Shown: piece by piece, positions 1 to 8,174 of the stretch | Numbering within the stretch: the first letter of the stretch is position 1 | Layout of the letters: the number at the start of each line of letters is the position of its first letter | Source: Proteobacteria bacterium SG_bin4 | GTDB lineage: Bacteria; Pseudomonadota; Gammaproteobacteria; Burkholderiales; Nitrosomonadaceae | Length of the DNA stretch: 64,000 nt | Reading direction: 5' to 3' | Assembly: GCA_002083395.1 (NCBI GenBank) | Contig: LWDH01000044.1 | Location: forward strand, 50,572 to 114,571 | Program-made: the position numbers and the translations under genes | The notes under the pieces: generated by a model | Databases searched by the model: none | Told to the model about the DNA's origin: nothing | Seen by the model: only the letters and a program-made list of their open reading frames with translations

Positions 1-499
1 AACGTTGTGTCAACGGTAACAATATCCGGTCGATAAAAACTTTTTCCCTATCAAACACATCGATAGCGGAATCCGTCACTTCGCCGTGCACCAGCAATGG
101 CAGATCATGCGCTTCCATCGCTTCCAGCACCGCATAGCACTTACCAATCTCAGTTACCCCGGCATCCGAATTCGTCGTTGCACCCGCCGGATATAATTTC
201 ACCGCATGCACCACCCCGCTTTCCTTAGCCCGGACAATTTCTGAAACCGGGGTATTATCGGTCAGATACAACGTCATCAATGGATCAAATTGGGAAACTT
301 GCACCGCAGGCAATGCCGACAGGATACGTTGCCGATACGCCAAAGCCTGAGCCACTGAAACCACCGGCGGCCGCAAGTTGGGCATGACGATGGCCCGGGC
401 GAACTGTCTTGCGGTATGCGGTAATACCGCGCGCATTTGCTCGCCATCGCGCAAGTGCAAGTGCCAATCGTCAGGCCTGGTAATAGTAATGCTAGTCAA
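1..499 (-). CDS. pyrC: Dihydroorotase (5' part, runs off the window)
   Basis: Pyrimidine synthesis enzyme that interconverts carbamoyl-aspartate and dihydroorotate. About 166 N-terminal residues are present and the 3' part lies outside the window. Reading the minus strand from a TTG at 499 gives a start followed by DDWHLHLRDG, the HxH zinc motif of class II dihydroorotases. VKLYPAGATTNS contains the lysine that is carboxylated in this family, and LLVHGEV carries a further metal-binding histidine. TTG is the only reasonable start because the conserved motif begins about 12 residues later and no ATG precedes it. The identity is firm; the start codon is somewhat less so. Confidence 0.9.
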   Translation of the reverse strand, partial: MTSITITRPDDWHLHLRDGEQMRAVLPHTARQFARAIVMPNLRPPVVSVAQALAYRQRILSALPAVQVSQFDPLMTLYLTDNTPVSEIVRAKESGVVHAVKLYPAGATTNSDAGVTEIGKCYAVLEAMEAHDLPLLVHGEVTDSAIDVFDREKVFIDRILLPLTQR

Positions 500-547
500 G
501 ATCGATTCCGAGCAGGGTTAATCAGCTTCATTATAACGTACGCAAGC

Positions 548-1417
548 CTAAATCCCAGGTTCTCCGGTTGATTTTAAATCCAACGCTAATTCATAGAGCG
601 CGTTTTTATTCTCACCCGTAATTTCCGCGGCCAGCTTCACCGACTGCTTCAGCGGCAATTCTTCCAGCAAGCATATCAAGGTATGTCGGGCGGATTCACT
701 GATGCCGGATTTCTCCAGAATTTCCGCACCCGACAACAACAACACGAATTCACCTTTTTGTTGATTACTGTCTGCCTGCAACCAGACAAGGGCTTCTTTC
801 AATGTTCCGCAATATATCGTCTCAAACAACTTGGTCAATTCCCGAGCGATGGTTATTTTCCTGTTGCTGCCAAACACTTCGATCATATCGGTCACCGATT
901 CCAGAATACGATGCGGCGCTTCATAAAATATCAACGTAAACGGATATGACTGAATTTCGGTCAACGTACGCTTGCGCAATCCGGTTTTAGTCGGTAAGAA
1001 ACCGTAAAACAAAAAATGAGGATTGCTGATTCCCGCTGCGGATAACGCGCAAACCGCCGCATTCGCGCCCGGAATTGGAATTATTCGATAACCGCTTTCG
1101 CGCACACGTTGCACCAGAATCGCACCGGGATCGGAAATGGCCGGCGTACCGGCGTCGGTCACTAATGCGATACTTTCTCCCGTCTGCAATAATGACAAAA
1201 TTTTATCTGCAGCCGCACTTTCATTATGCTGATGCAACCGGATCCATTTTGCTGTGATATGGTGCTTCGCCAATAAATGCGAGGAATTTTGCACATGCTC
1301 CGCGGCAATCGCACTCACTCCCGCCAGCACTTCCAAAGCGCGTAAACTGATATCGCTTAAATTTCCTATTGGGGTGGCAACCACATATAATGCACTCTTT
1401 TCTAGCATCATTTTCAT
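548..1417 (-). CDS. rsmI: 16S rRNA (cytidine-1402 2'-O)-methyltransferase RsmI
   Basis: SAM-dependent tetrapyrrole-methylase-fold enzyme that methylates C1402 in the 16S rRNA decoding centre. The N-terminus has LYVVATPIGNLSDIS, then LVTDAGTPAISDPG (SAM site), IPIPGANAAVCALSAAGI and FYEAPHRI, all in family order; length (about 289 aa) is normal. The ATG at 1417 is preferred, but GTG 1426 and ATG 1411/1408 are possible. The usual AEDTR loop is replaced by AEHVQNSSHLL. It is divergent from lpoA with almost no gap, the same arrangement as yraL/yraM in E. coli, so the two promoters must lie inside each other's coding sequence. Confidence 0.92.
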   Translation of the reverse strand: MKMMLEKSALYVVATPIGNLSDISLRALEVLAGVSAIAAEHVQNSSHLLAKHHITAKWIRLHQHNESAAADKILSLLQTGESIALVTDAGTPAISDPGAILVQRVRESGYRIIPIPGANAAVCALSAAGISNPHFLFYGFLPTKTGLRKRTLTEIQSYPFTLIFYEAPHRILESVTDMIEVFGSNRKITIARELTKLFETIYCGTLKEALVWLQADSNQQKGEFVLLLSGAEILEKSGISESARHTLICLLEELPLKQSVKLAAEITGENKNALYELALDLKSTGEPGI

Positions 1418-1419
1418 CC

Positions 1420-2538
1420 ATGGCACGTTGCTTTTCTATTTTCCTGGCATTGTTTTTAGCAATATACGGCAACCAAGCGGTATTCGCCACTGAACAAGAA
1501 GAACCTCCGCTTTCTGGCATAGCTGCCGGCCCCGTGATTGTGTCTCATATCGCATTGATACTGCCGCTGGAATCGCCGGCATTTGCGGAAGCGGCAAACG
1601 TTGTCAAAGCAGGCTTTGAGGTCGCCGCACAACGCGGTCAAGCATTACCGGTCAGCATCCGGTTATACCCGACCAACGACGAACCGCTCGACATTCTCAT
1701 GAATTACCACCATGCAATCGCTTCCGGTGCAGTATTTGTGGTGGGCCCGCTCACCCGGGACGGTGTTTCCGCAATCGCATCCAGCGAAAAGTTAGCGATT
1801 CCGACATTGACATTGAACACGGCTGACAGCAACACACCCCTGCCGCGTAATCTTTATCTCTTCGGTTTACAAACAGATACCGAAGCCAATCAAATTGCTC
1901 AATTAGCAGCCCAGCAAGGTAGAAACCATGCTGTCGTCATCGGAGATGACAGCGCCTTATCCAGGCGTCTGCAAAATGCCTTCATACAGCGATGGCAGGA
2001 TGAATCCGGTCATACCGCGCAATTGTATCGTTATACCGACAACTCGGTGCTTTTACAGCAACTGCGGGATTTAACCGTTGGCGCAGAACGCCTGGTTTTT
2101 CTGGCGTTGGATGCGGCCAAATCTCGCATCGTCCGCCCCTATCTTGATCTGGAAACTCCGGTTTATGCCACTTCACAGATTTTTACCGGTAGCGGCAATT
2201 TTCTCCTTAATAACGATTTGGAAGGTATCCGGTTTCTCGATATGCCGTGGCTGTTGCAGCCCGATCACCCTGCTGTAATGGCCTACCGCCATGCCAATAG
2301 TCCCAGAAGCACCGAGATGGAACGTCTCTATGCCTTGGGTATCGACGCCTTTCGTTTAATGACCAACTTGCTGCAGTGGCAATCAGCCGACCAGATCGCA
2401 TTTGACGGTGTAACCGGAAACATCCGTTTTAGCCCGCCCAATCTATTCGTGCGTGAACCCGTCCCGGCGCAATTTACGCAAGGCAAAGCGCAGCTTATCA
2501 CAACGCCCGGAAATATCAGCGAAGATGAAAGGCAGTGA
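1420..2538 (+). CDS. lpoA: Penicillin-binding protein activator (LpoA/LppC family)
   Basis: Periplasmic protein of the LppC/LpoA family, which activates the bifunctional peptidoglycan synthase PBP1A from the outer membrane side. The 372-residue product starts with a signal peptide (ARCFSIFLALFLAIYGNQ, cleavage near AVFA) and has a type-I periplasmic-binding-protein fold (IALILPLESPAFAEAANVV, VVGPLTRDGV). The ATG at 1420 is chosen because the signal peptide begins there; the frame stays open back to TTG 1369, inside rsmI. Unlike E. coli LpoA no lipobox cysteine follows the hydrophobic segment, so it may be soluble in the periplasm. It overlaps yraN by 14 bp. Confidence 0.85.
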   Translation: MARCFSIFLALFLAIYGNQAVFATEQEEPPLSGIAAGPVIVSHIALILPLESPAFAEAANVVKAGFEVAAQRGQALPVSIRLYPTNDEPLDILMNYHHAIASGAVFVVGPLTRDGVSAIASSEKLAIPTLTLNTADSNTPLPRNLYLFGLQTDTEANQIAQLAAQQGRNHAVVIGDDSALSRRLQNAFIQRWQDESGHTAQLYRYTDNSVLLQQLRDLTVGAERLVFLALDAAKSRIVRPYLDLETPVYATSQIFTGSGNFLLNNDLEGIRFLDMPWLLQPDHPAVMAYRHANSPRSTEMERLYALGIDAFRLMTNLLQWQSADQIAFDGVTGNIRFSPPNLFVREPVPAQFTQGKAQLITTPGNISEDERQ

Positions 2539-2863
2539 TGCCGAAAAAGCCGCTATCGCTTATTTACAGCAGCAACATTTAGTACTGCTCGCGCAAAATT
2601 ACCGCTGCCGCTTCGGAGAAATCGACCTGATCATGCGCGATCATGACACCTTAGTATTTATCGAAGTCCGCATGCGATCGAATGACGCGTTTGGGGGCGC
2701 CGCTGCCAGCATCACGCCATCCAAGCAAGCCAAGCTGCTGCGTACCGCCCGGCACTATCTGGCGGAAATCAATAGTGAGCCGCCTTGCCGGTTCGACGCA
2801 TTGCTGCTCTCAGGAATCGATGGCAAAAGAATCGAATGGATAAAAAATGCGTTTGGCGAATAA
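2525..2863 (+). CDS. yraN: YraN/UPF0102 family predicted endonuclease
   Basis: Small 112-residue protein of the UPF0102 family with a PD-(D/E)XK nuclease-like core; its cellular role is not established. Seen here: AEKAAIAYLQQQ, NYRCRFGEIDLIMRD and LVFIEVRMRSNDAFGG, giving the D and E-x-R pattern of the family. The ATG at 2525, inside the end of lpoA, is chosen because the conserved domain starts immediately after it; the open frame further upstream to 2453 encodes nothing conserved. Translation is probably coupled to lpoA. Confidence 0.88.
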   Translation: MKGSDAEKAAIAYLQQQHLVLLAQNYRCRFGEIDLIMRDHDTLVFIEVRMRSNDAFGGAAASITPSKQAKLLRTARHYLAEINSEPPCRFDALLLSGIDGKRIEWIKNAFGE

Positions 2864-3150
2864 CGCTGATACATTCGATGCAGACTAACCAGGAAAATTA
2901 ATTCCTAAACCAACCGTTCTCCTCAACAAGAACATCCAGCTGATTCCATTGACCTAATCAATCTTTCGTAACACTTCCGTAAGAAATTTCAATATTTTTT
3001 ACACTGGCTTGCATCCAGAGTCCAACTCCTCGCGTATTGAGTAATGAAACCGCTTGCAAAAGCTTCTCAAGCGGTTCCAGTGTTTGCCAATCAAAACCCG
3101 GCAAGGCTGATTTGGAAAAAACTTAAAACTCATCAACAGGAGAGAAAATC
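2864..3150. other. Intergenic stretch with one perfect inverted repeat
   Basis: AT-rich spacer between yraN and the globin-like gene. The only structure I see is a 9-bp perfect inverted repeat (AACCGCTTG at 3048-3056 and CAAGCGGTT at 3068-3076, 11-nt loop). It has no T-run, so it may be an operator or mRNA hairpin rather than a terminator. Confidence 0.4.
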
Positions 3151-3717
3151 ATGACTATGACATCAAAACCATCGACCGAGTGGATCAAGTATCTTGCCAT
3201 CGCCCTAATTTGCGCTTTAGTCGCCATTGATGGCATCGGTTCGGTAATGGCAGATACCGTCAAAACAACCGCGCAACAAACAGACGATAGCACCACAGAC
3301 GTGCCGCGTCTGGTCATAAAAAGCGATTCAGTTGCGTCAAGATTGGGAGGATATCACGGCATCTTGGCCTTTTTGCATAACTTCGCCGTACCCGCTTTGC
3401 TCGCAGACGGAGAAATTGTGGCATTCTTCGGTAATTTGACGATCACACCGGATGACATTGAGCAGTGTTTTGCGATGATGCTGGATCATGATTTAGGAGG
3501 TTCATCACCGCATAGCGGCGCGGTCGTCGAATCCGGGCACAAATGCCGCGGTTCGATGCCAAAAATTCATAAAGGCCTGAACATTCCGGACCGCACCATC
3601 TCCAGATTTATTCAGATCGTCAGTGAGCAAGCAGCATTAGCGGGCGTCAGCAAAGCCGATATCAAAGCAATCGTCAAAGCGCTGGAACAAAATCGCGCCG
3701 GCATTCGCAACAAATAA
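3151..3717 (+). CDS. Exported truncated-hemoglobin-like protein
   Basis: 188-residue protein with an N-terminal hydrophobic segment (WIKYLAIALICALVAIDGIG), a signal peptide or anchor, followed by a domain resembling group 1 truncated globins: SRLGGYHGILAFLHNF (helix A/B), LLADGEIVAFFGNL, then GSMPKIHKGLNI with the likely proximal histidine at H140, then a C-terminal helix. Family knowledge says such proteins bind haem and react with O2 or NO. Export to the periplasm is unusual for this family. The start has a good AGGAGA site 8 nt upstream. A hairpin terminator follows at 3734. Function in the host is not known; an NO-handling role would suit a nitrifier but is inference. Confidence 0.62.
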   Translation: MTMTSKPSTEWIKYLAIALICALVAIDGIGSVMADTVKTTAQQTDDSTTDVPRLVIKSDSVASRLGGYHGILAFLHNFAVPALLADGEIVAFFGNLTITPDDIEQCFAMMLDHDLGGSSPHSGAVVESGHKCRGSMPKIHKGLNIPDRTISRFIQIVSEQAALAGVSKADIKAIVKALEQNRAGIRNK

Positions 3718-3733
3718 ACTCCCTGCCGCCAGC

Positions 3734-3757
3734 AAACCCGCTGCCTGCAGCGGGTTT
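3734..3757 (+). terminator. Hairpin terminator after globin-like gene
   Basis: Perfect 10-bp stem AAACCCGCTG / CAGCGGGTTT with a CCTG loop, 17 bp after the stop codon. The T-run is short. It lies between two convergent genes and could serve both. Confidence 0.65.
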
Positions 3758-3768
3758 GTGATTGCCAA

Positions 3769-4149
3769 CTACTTCATGGAATGCAAACCGATTACATTGC
3801 CTTCGGTATCGCGAATCATGGCGATAAATCCATATTGACCGATCGGCATTTTAGCTTGCACAACCTCTCCACCCGATGATACGGTTCGGCTGGCTTCGAC
3901 AGCACAATCGGCGCATGAAAAATAAACCAGCACGCAATTGCCGCCAGAAGGTCCATCCGCCATTTTGACCAACGCACCGGACGCTCCCGTGGAATTTTCG
4001 AGCATCGGAAAACTCCACAGCTCGACCGGCATATCCACAGGCGTCTGCAAACGCTCGAGTGTAGTCTCAAAAACCGATTCATAGAATTGTTTTGCCCGCG
4101 TCATATCTTGCACATAGATTTCAAACCAGCCGACCGGATTTTGATTCAT
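3769..4149 (-). CDS. VOC family (glyoxalase-fold) protein
   Basis: 126-residue vicinal-oxygen-chelate fold protein. Opening VGWFEIYVQDMTRAKQFYESVF and closing RDTEGNVIGLHS are characteristic of the two beta-alpha-beta-beta-beta modules. The family includes glyoxalases, dioxygenases and resistance proteins, and substrate cannot be assigned. AGGAG stands 8 nt before the ATG. It is convergent with the globin-like gene and shares the terminator region. Confidence 0.85.
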   Translation of the reverse strand: MNQNPVGWFEIYVQDMTRAKQFYESVFETTLERLQTPVDMPVELWSFPMLENSTGASGALVKMADGPSGGNCVLVYFSCADCAVEASRTVSSGGEVVQAKMPIGQYGFIAMIRDTEGNVIGLHSMK

Positions 4150-4243
4150 CGGTGTATCTCCTGTTATTAATCAAGCACTGAACCCAACAACTCCCCTGCG
4201 ATCTTATGAAAACCCTTTAACGCACGCAATTTGCGCCGGGAAT

Positions 4244-6799
4244 TCACAACCACACCATCAACCCCATTTCCAACGGATGCGTCAGCAACGAATGGTGCGG
4301 ATAAATCCGGATGAAATATTCCTGCTTACCGCACAATTCGGGCGTTAGCCTAAGTTCGAACAAGTGCTCGCCGGAATCCTGCATTCCGGTAAATTCCAAT
4401 TGGAAATGCTGAAAATTCCCTAAACGGGTGGTCTTGAACTGACGGCAAATCAACAACTCGACGACCACATCTTCAGGGGCCAGATTGTTCAATTTTGCCG
4501 CCACTTTGAAATCCAGCGTTTCGTCGAAATAGATCCGTTCGCGAGGGGCATCCAGACGCCTCAGCGAAACCCCGGGCCAAGCTTGCCTGATCTTGGCTTT
4601 CCATGCCGCAATATTTTTAGCGCCGGAAAAATCATCCGCAGCGTATAACACCCCTTTCCTACTGGCGGACCGGTAAAATTTGCTGACATACTCGTCGACC
4701 ATGCGGGTGGCATTATAACGAGGCAATATTGACTTCATCGAATGCTTGGCCATTTTGACCCAATTGGTCGAGTAACCGAGTTTGCCGTAGTTGTAGAACA
4801 ACGGTACCACCTGATCCTGCAAAATTTCGTACAATGCGCGGCTTTCTTCTTTATCGCGCACCACGCCTTCCATATCTGCCGACCCCGGCTTGATCGCCCA
4901 GCCGTTTTTACCGTCGTAACCTTCCCCCCACCAGCCATCGAGCACGCTTAAATTAATCGCGCCATTGATCCCCGCCTTCATGCCGGAAGTGCCGCTGGCT
5001 TCCAGCGGATAAATCGGATTATTGAGCCAGACATCGACACCGGCAACCAGCCGCCGGGCTAAACGCAGATCGTAGCCTTCGATCAATAACAGCCGCCCCT
5101 CGAATTCGGGGAAATTGGCAATTTGACTGATACGGCGGATCAAATCCTGACCCGGCACATCCGCCGGGTGCGCTTTACCGGCAAAAATCAGCAATACCGG
5201 ACGTTCTTGATCGAGTACGATTTTCCGTAGCCAATCGAGATTCTCGAATAACAAAGTCGCGCGTTTATAAGTCGCAAAACGGCGTGCGAATCCAATCGTC
5301 AGCACACTGGGATTAATCGGATCGACAAACTTCAGCAACCGTTCAAGATGCGCTTCAGAGCCGCGATTTCTGGCATTCTGTTCGGTGATGCGCGAACGGA
5401 TACCATAAAACATTTGCGATTTCAGTGATTGCCGCACGCTCCAGAACAGATGATCGGGAATCGCATCGATGCGCGACCAATATTCGTCATCGCACATTTT
5501 ATTGCGCCATTCGTATCCCAAATAACGATCGAACAAATCCGCCCATTCCTGCGCCAGAAATGTCGGCACATGCACGCCGTTGGTGACATAACTGATCGGA
5601 TTTTCTTCCGGCTCGATTTGCAGCCACAAATCACGGCAAATATCTGCGGAAACGCCCCCGTGAATTTTGCTGACACCGTTGTGCGTGCGCGACCCGTGAA
5701 TTGCCAAAGCCGTCATATTGAAATCCGGGCTTCCGGGAATATGGCCCAATGCCATGAATTCCTCATAAGAAATGTGCAAATCGCGGTAGAAGCTGTCGAA
5801 GTAAGTCTGAATCATCTCAGCTGGAAAATGATCATGTCCGGCCGGTACGGCGGTATGCGTCGTAAAAACCGTGTTGACCGCCACGCTTTCCAAAGCGCTG
5901 GAAAAATCGAGTCCCTGCTGCACCAGATTGTGGATGCGTTCCAGAATCATAAACGCCGCATGCCCCTCGTTGATATGCCACACAGTCGGCTGGATGCCCA
6001 GCGCATGCAAGGCTCGCGTGCCTCCCATGCCCAGAATGATTTCCTGTTCGATGCGCATGACTTTGTCACCGCCGTACAAATTGTGCGTGATGTTCCGGTC
6101 TTGCGGTGAATTTTCCGGCAAATCGGTATCCAGCAAATACAGCATGACATGACCGATTCTAACTTGCCAGATTTTCGCGATGACTTGGCGGCCCGGCAAG
6201 GGGACTTCGATTTGCATGGAGGAACCGTCCGGGCGAACAACCGGCGTCACCGGCAGATCCTCAAAATCGGATACGGTATACGTCACTTGCTGGTTGCCCA
6301 ACCGGTCGATCGTTTGAAAGAAATAACCTTGACGGTAAAGCAAACCAATCGCGACAAAAGGCAAATGCAAATCGCTCGCCGCCTTGCAGTGATCGCCTGC
6401 CAGAATACCCAATCCGCCCGAATAGATCGGCAAGCTTTCGTGAAAACCGAATTCAAAACAAAAATAAGCAACCTGATCTTGCGGGTTTAAACTTTTGGAA
6501 CCGTTCAACGCAGACGGCGCATCATGATAAGAATCGTAAGTTGACAGAATGCTGTTATACGATGCCATAAAAATACGGTCTTCCGTCGCCTTCAGCAGCA
6601 CCGATTCGTCGACACGCTTCAGAAAGGCTTTCGGATTATGTCCGACTGCTTCCCACAAAATCGGATCCAGCCGGGAAAACAGCGTGCGTGTCGCTCGATC
6701 CCAGCTATACCAGAGATTATTGGCTAATTCCTCCAACCGCTTAAGCCGCGGTGGTATTTTAGGATTTACAGTGATGGTGAAAGTAGTGCGCGGAAACAT
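4244..6799 (-). CDS. glgP: Alpha-glucan (glycogen) phosphorylase, short TIGR02094 type
   Basis: GT35 enzyme that releases glucose-1-phosphate from alpha-1,4-glucan. At 851 residues it belongs to the archaeal/bacterial TIGR02094-type phosphorylases. The N-terminus has a DUF3417-like segment (RLEELANNLWYSWDRATRTLF). Catalytic-domain marks include FCFEFGFHESLPIYSGGLGILAGDH, NEGHAAFMILERI, FARRFATYKRATLL and, near residue 605, EASGTSGMKAGINGA with the PLP-binding lysine. GGAGA precedes the ATG. It is followed on the same strand direction by a palindromic element and glucokinase upstream, suggesting a glycogen-use locus. Confidence 0.94.
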   Translation of the reverse strand: MFPRTTFTITVNPKIPPRLKRLEELANNLWYSWDRATRTLFSRLDPILWEAVGHNPKAFLKRVDESVLLKATEDRIFMASYNSILSTYDSYHDAPSALNGSKSLNPQDQVAYFCFEFGFHESLPIYSGGLGILAGDHCKAASDLHLPFVAIGLLYRQGYFFQTIDRLGNQQVTYTVSDFEDLPVTPVVRPDGSSMQIEVPLPGRQVIAKIWQVRIGHVMLYLLDTDLPENSPQDRNITHNLYGGDKVMRIEQEIILGMGGTRALHALGIQPTVWHINEGHAAFMILERIHNLVQQGLDFSSALESVAVNTVFTTHTAVPAGHDHFPAEMIQTYFDSFYRDLHISYEEFMALGHIPGSPDFNMTALAIHGSRTHNGVSKIHGGVSADICRDLWLQIEPEENPISYVTNGVHVPTFLAQEWADLFDRYLGYEWRNKMCDDEYWSRIDAIPDHLFWSVRQSLKSQMFYGIRSRITEQNARNRGSEAHLERLLKFVDPINPSVLTIGFARRFATYKRATLLFENLDWLRKIVLDQERPVLLIFAGKAHPADVPGQDLIRRISQIANFPEFEGRLLLIEGYDLRLARRLVAGVDVWLNNPIYPLEASGTSGMKAGINGAINLSVLDGWWGEGYDGKNGWAIKPGSADMEGVVRDKEESRALYEILQDQVVPLFYNYGKLGYSTNWVKMAKHSMKSILPRYNATRMVDEYVSKFYRSASRKGVLYAADDFSGAKNIAAWKAKIRQAWPGVSLRRLDAPRERIYFDETLDFKVAAKLNNLAPEDVVVELLICRQFKTTRLGNFQHFQLEFTGMQDSGEHLFELRLTPELCGKQEYFIRIYPHHSLLTHPLEMGLMVWL

Positions 6800-6865
6800 T
6801 CGAGTTCTCCAAAACTAAAAAAGACCGGTAAACGCCAAGTTTATCGTATATCCCCCTTCAAGCCA

Positions 6866-7013
6866 CTAGCAGGCCGTTGAAAAACGTTTTCGAGGCAGCC
6901 GATACAAGGCAAAAACGGGCGAAAAATCGCAGTTTATGCGGTATAAATGAGCATTTTGAGCTTATTTTTAACACCGTAGCGGCAACGCAGATAGTTTTTC
7001 AACGGCCTGCTAG
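6866..7013. repeat. MITE-like palindromic element, family 1 variant
   Basis: About 148 bp bounded by a perfect 20-bp terminal inverted repeat (starts CTAGCAGGCCGTTGAAAAAC; its reverse complement ends the element). No coding capacity. The interior (ACAAGGCAAAAACGGGCGAA onward, GGTATAAATGAGCATTTT) resembles the interior of the four family 1 copies elsewhere in this window although the ends differ. It sits between glgP and glk. Confidence 0.8.
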
Positions 7014-7026
7014 GACTTGATCAACT

Positions 7027-8019
7027 TTACTGATTCAACAGGCGTTGCGCTTCTTGTTGCGCGCCTAACAAGCCAACTTGCGGATTGGTAACGATATGCA
7101 CCGGAATTTCGTGCAACAATGCGGAGAAGCGTCCTTTGGCGCAAAATGCCTTGATAAAACCGCCCGAACACAGTACATCGGCAATTTTGGGGGCGATTCC
7201 GCCGGCGAGATAAACACCGCCACGGCATAATCCGGCCAGCGCCAGATTACCGGCATACGCCCCATAAATTTCAGCAAACAGTTCCAGCGATTGAATCGCC
7301 ACCGGGTGATGTTGCATCAGCGCCAATGCGGTAATGTCAGCACCGCTATCGTCTTCAAGCTCAATGGGAGCCGAGTGGAAATTGTCAACATCGTTTTGTT
7401 GCAAAAACCTGAAGATATTGGTCAACCCCGGCCCGGATAATAGGCGCTCAACCGATACATGACCCAGCCGGTGATGGAGCGCTTCCAGCAATTGGATCTG
7501 CAAGGAATCGACTGGCGCAAAATCGATATGACCCGCTTCTGTCGGCAATGCGTGATAACGATCATGCAACCAGGGCAGCCATGCCACGCCCATGCCGGTG
7601 CCCGCCCCCAGAACAACACGCATGCCTTGCGGATACGCTTGCCCGGCTTGTATTGTCAGCAAATCGCTCGACGGCACATGTTCAATTGCCACAGCAACTG
7701 CTTCAAAATCGTTGAGCAGCTTTACCACGGGAATTGAAAATTCCGATGAGAGGCTTTCGCTGCTGAATTGCCAGGATAAATTCGTCAGTCTCACCTGCTG
7801 ACCGGCAATCGGTCCCGCCACCGCAAAACAAGCCGCATGCGGCCGGTTGGAAATTCCGGCTCGATTCAAGAAATCTTTCAGGATCTCGGAAAAGGACGTG
7901 AAATCGGCGCTATGATAGCGTTGAATCAACCGTTCTCGCCCGTTGCCTGCGGTGATTTCGACCAATTGCAAAATGGTTTTGGTGCCGCCAATATCGCCGC
8001 AAATCAGTTTTTTATTCAC
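7027..8019 (-). CDS. glk: Glucokinase
   Basis: ATP-dependent glucose phosphorylation (bacterial Glk family, PF02685 type). Motifs: GDIGGTKT (phosphate loop) at the N-terminus, CFAVAGPI, NDFEAVAVAI, VLGAGTGMGVAWL and TEAGHIDFAP, then GGVYLAGGIAPK near the end. I place the start at GTG 8019, which has AGGA 7 nt upstream and begins six residues before GDIGG, giving 330 aa as usual; an open frame continues up to ATG 8184 but encodes 55 residues with no match to the family. It probably works with glgP in glycogen breakdown. Confidence 0.9.
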   Translation of the reverse strand: MNKKLICGDIGGTKTILQLVEITAGNGRERLIQRYHSADFTSFSEILKDFLNRAGISNRPHAACFAVAGPIAGQQVRLTNLSWQFSSESLSSEFSIPVVKLLNDFEAVAVAIEHVPSSDLLTIQAGQAYPQGMRVVLGAGTGMGVAWLPWLHDRYHALPTEAGHIDFAPVDSLQIQLLEALHHRLGHVSVERLLSGPGLTNIFRFLQQNDVDNFHSAPIELEDDSGADITALALMQHHPVAIQSLELFAEIYGAYAGNLALAGLCRGGVYLAGGIAPKIADVLCSGGFIKAFCAKGRFSALLHEIPVHIVTNPQVGLLGAQQEAQRLLNQ

Positions 8020-8129
8020 GCAAATATCCTGCCAGTAGTCAAGAAGCGCTGCGCTTCGAACAAATAATCCTTTGGGATACACAAAATTGTACCCATCCAC
8101 GAGCATGTTGTTATTATCTTTACTGAAGT

Positions 8130-8159
8130 TTGACATACAATTAGCCGCGACAGTATTTT
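8130..8159 (+). promoter_or_regulatory. Candidate sigma-70 promoter for the HerA-like gene
   Basis: TTGACA at 8130-8135, 18-bp spacer, TATTTT at 8154-8159. The start codon at 8175 would lie about 10 nt downstream of the predicted transcription start, so the leader would be very short. Confidence 0.4.
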
Positions 8160-8174
8160 TTAATTGACAAGATA

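Noticed and set aside
6866..7013. Insertion sequence
   Set aside because: Too short for a transposase and no open frame; treated as a MITE-like element.
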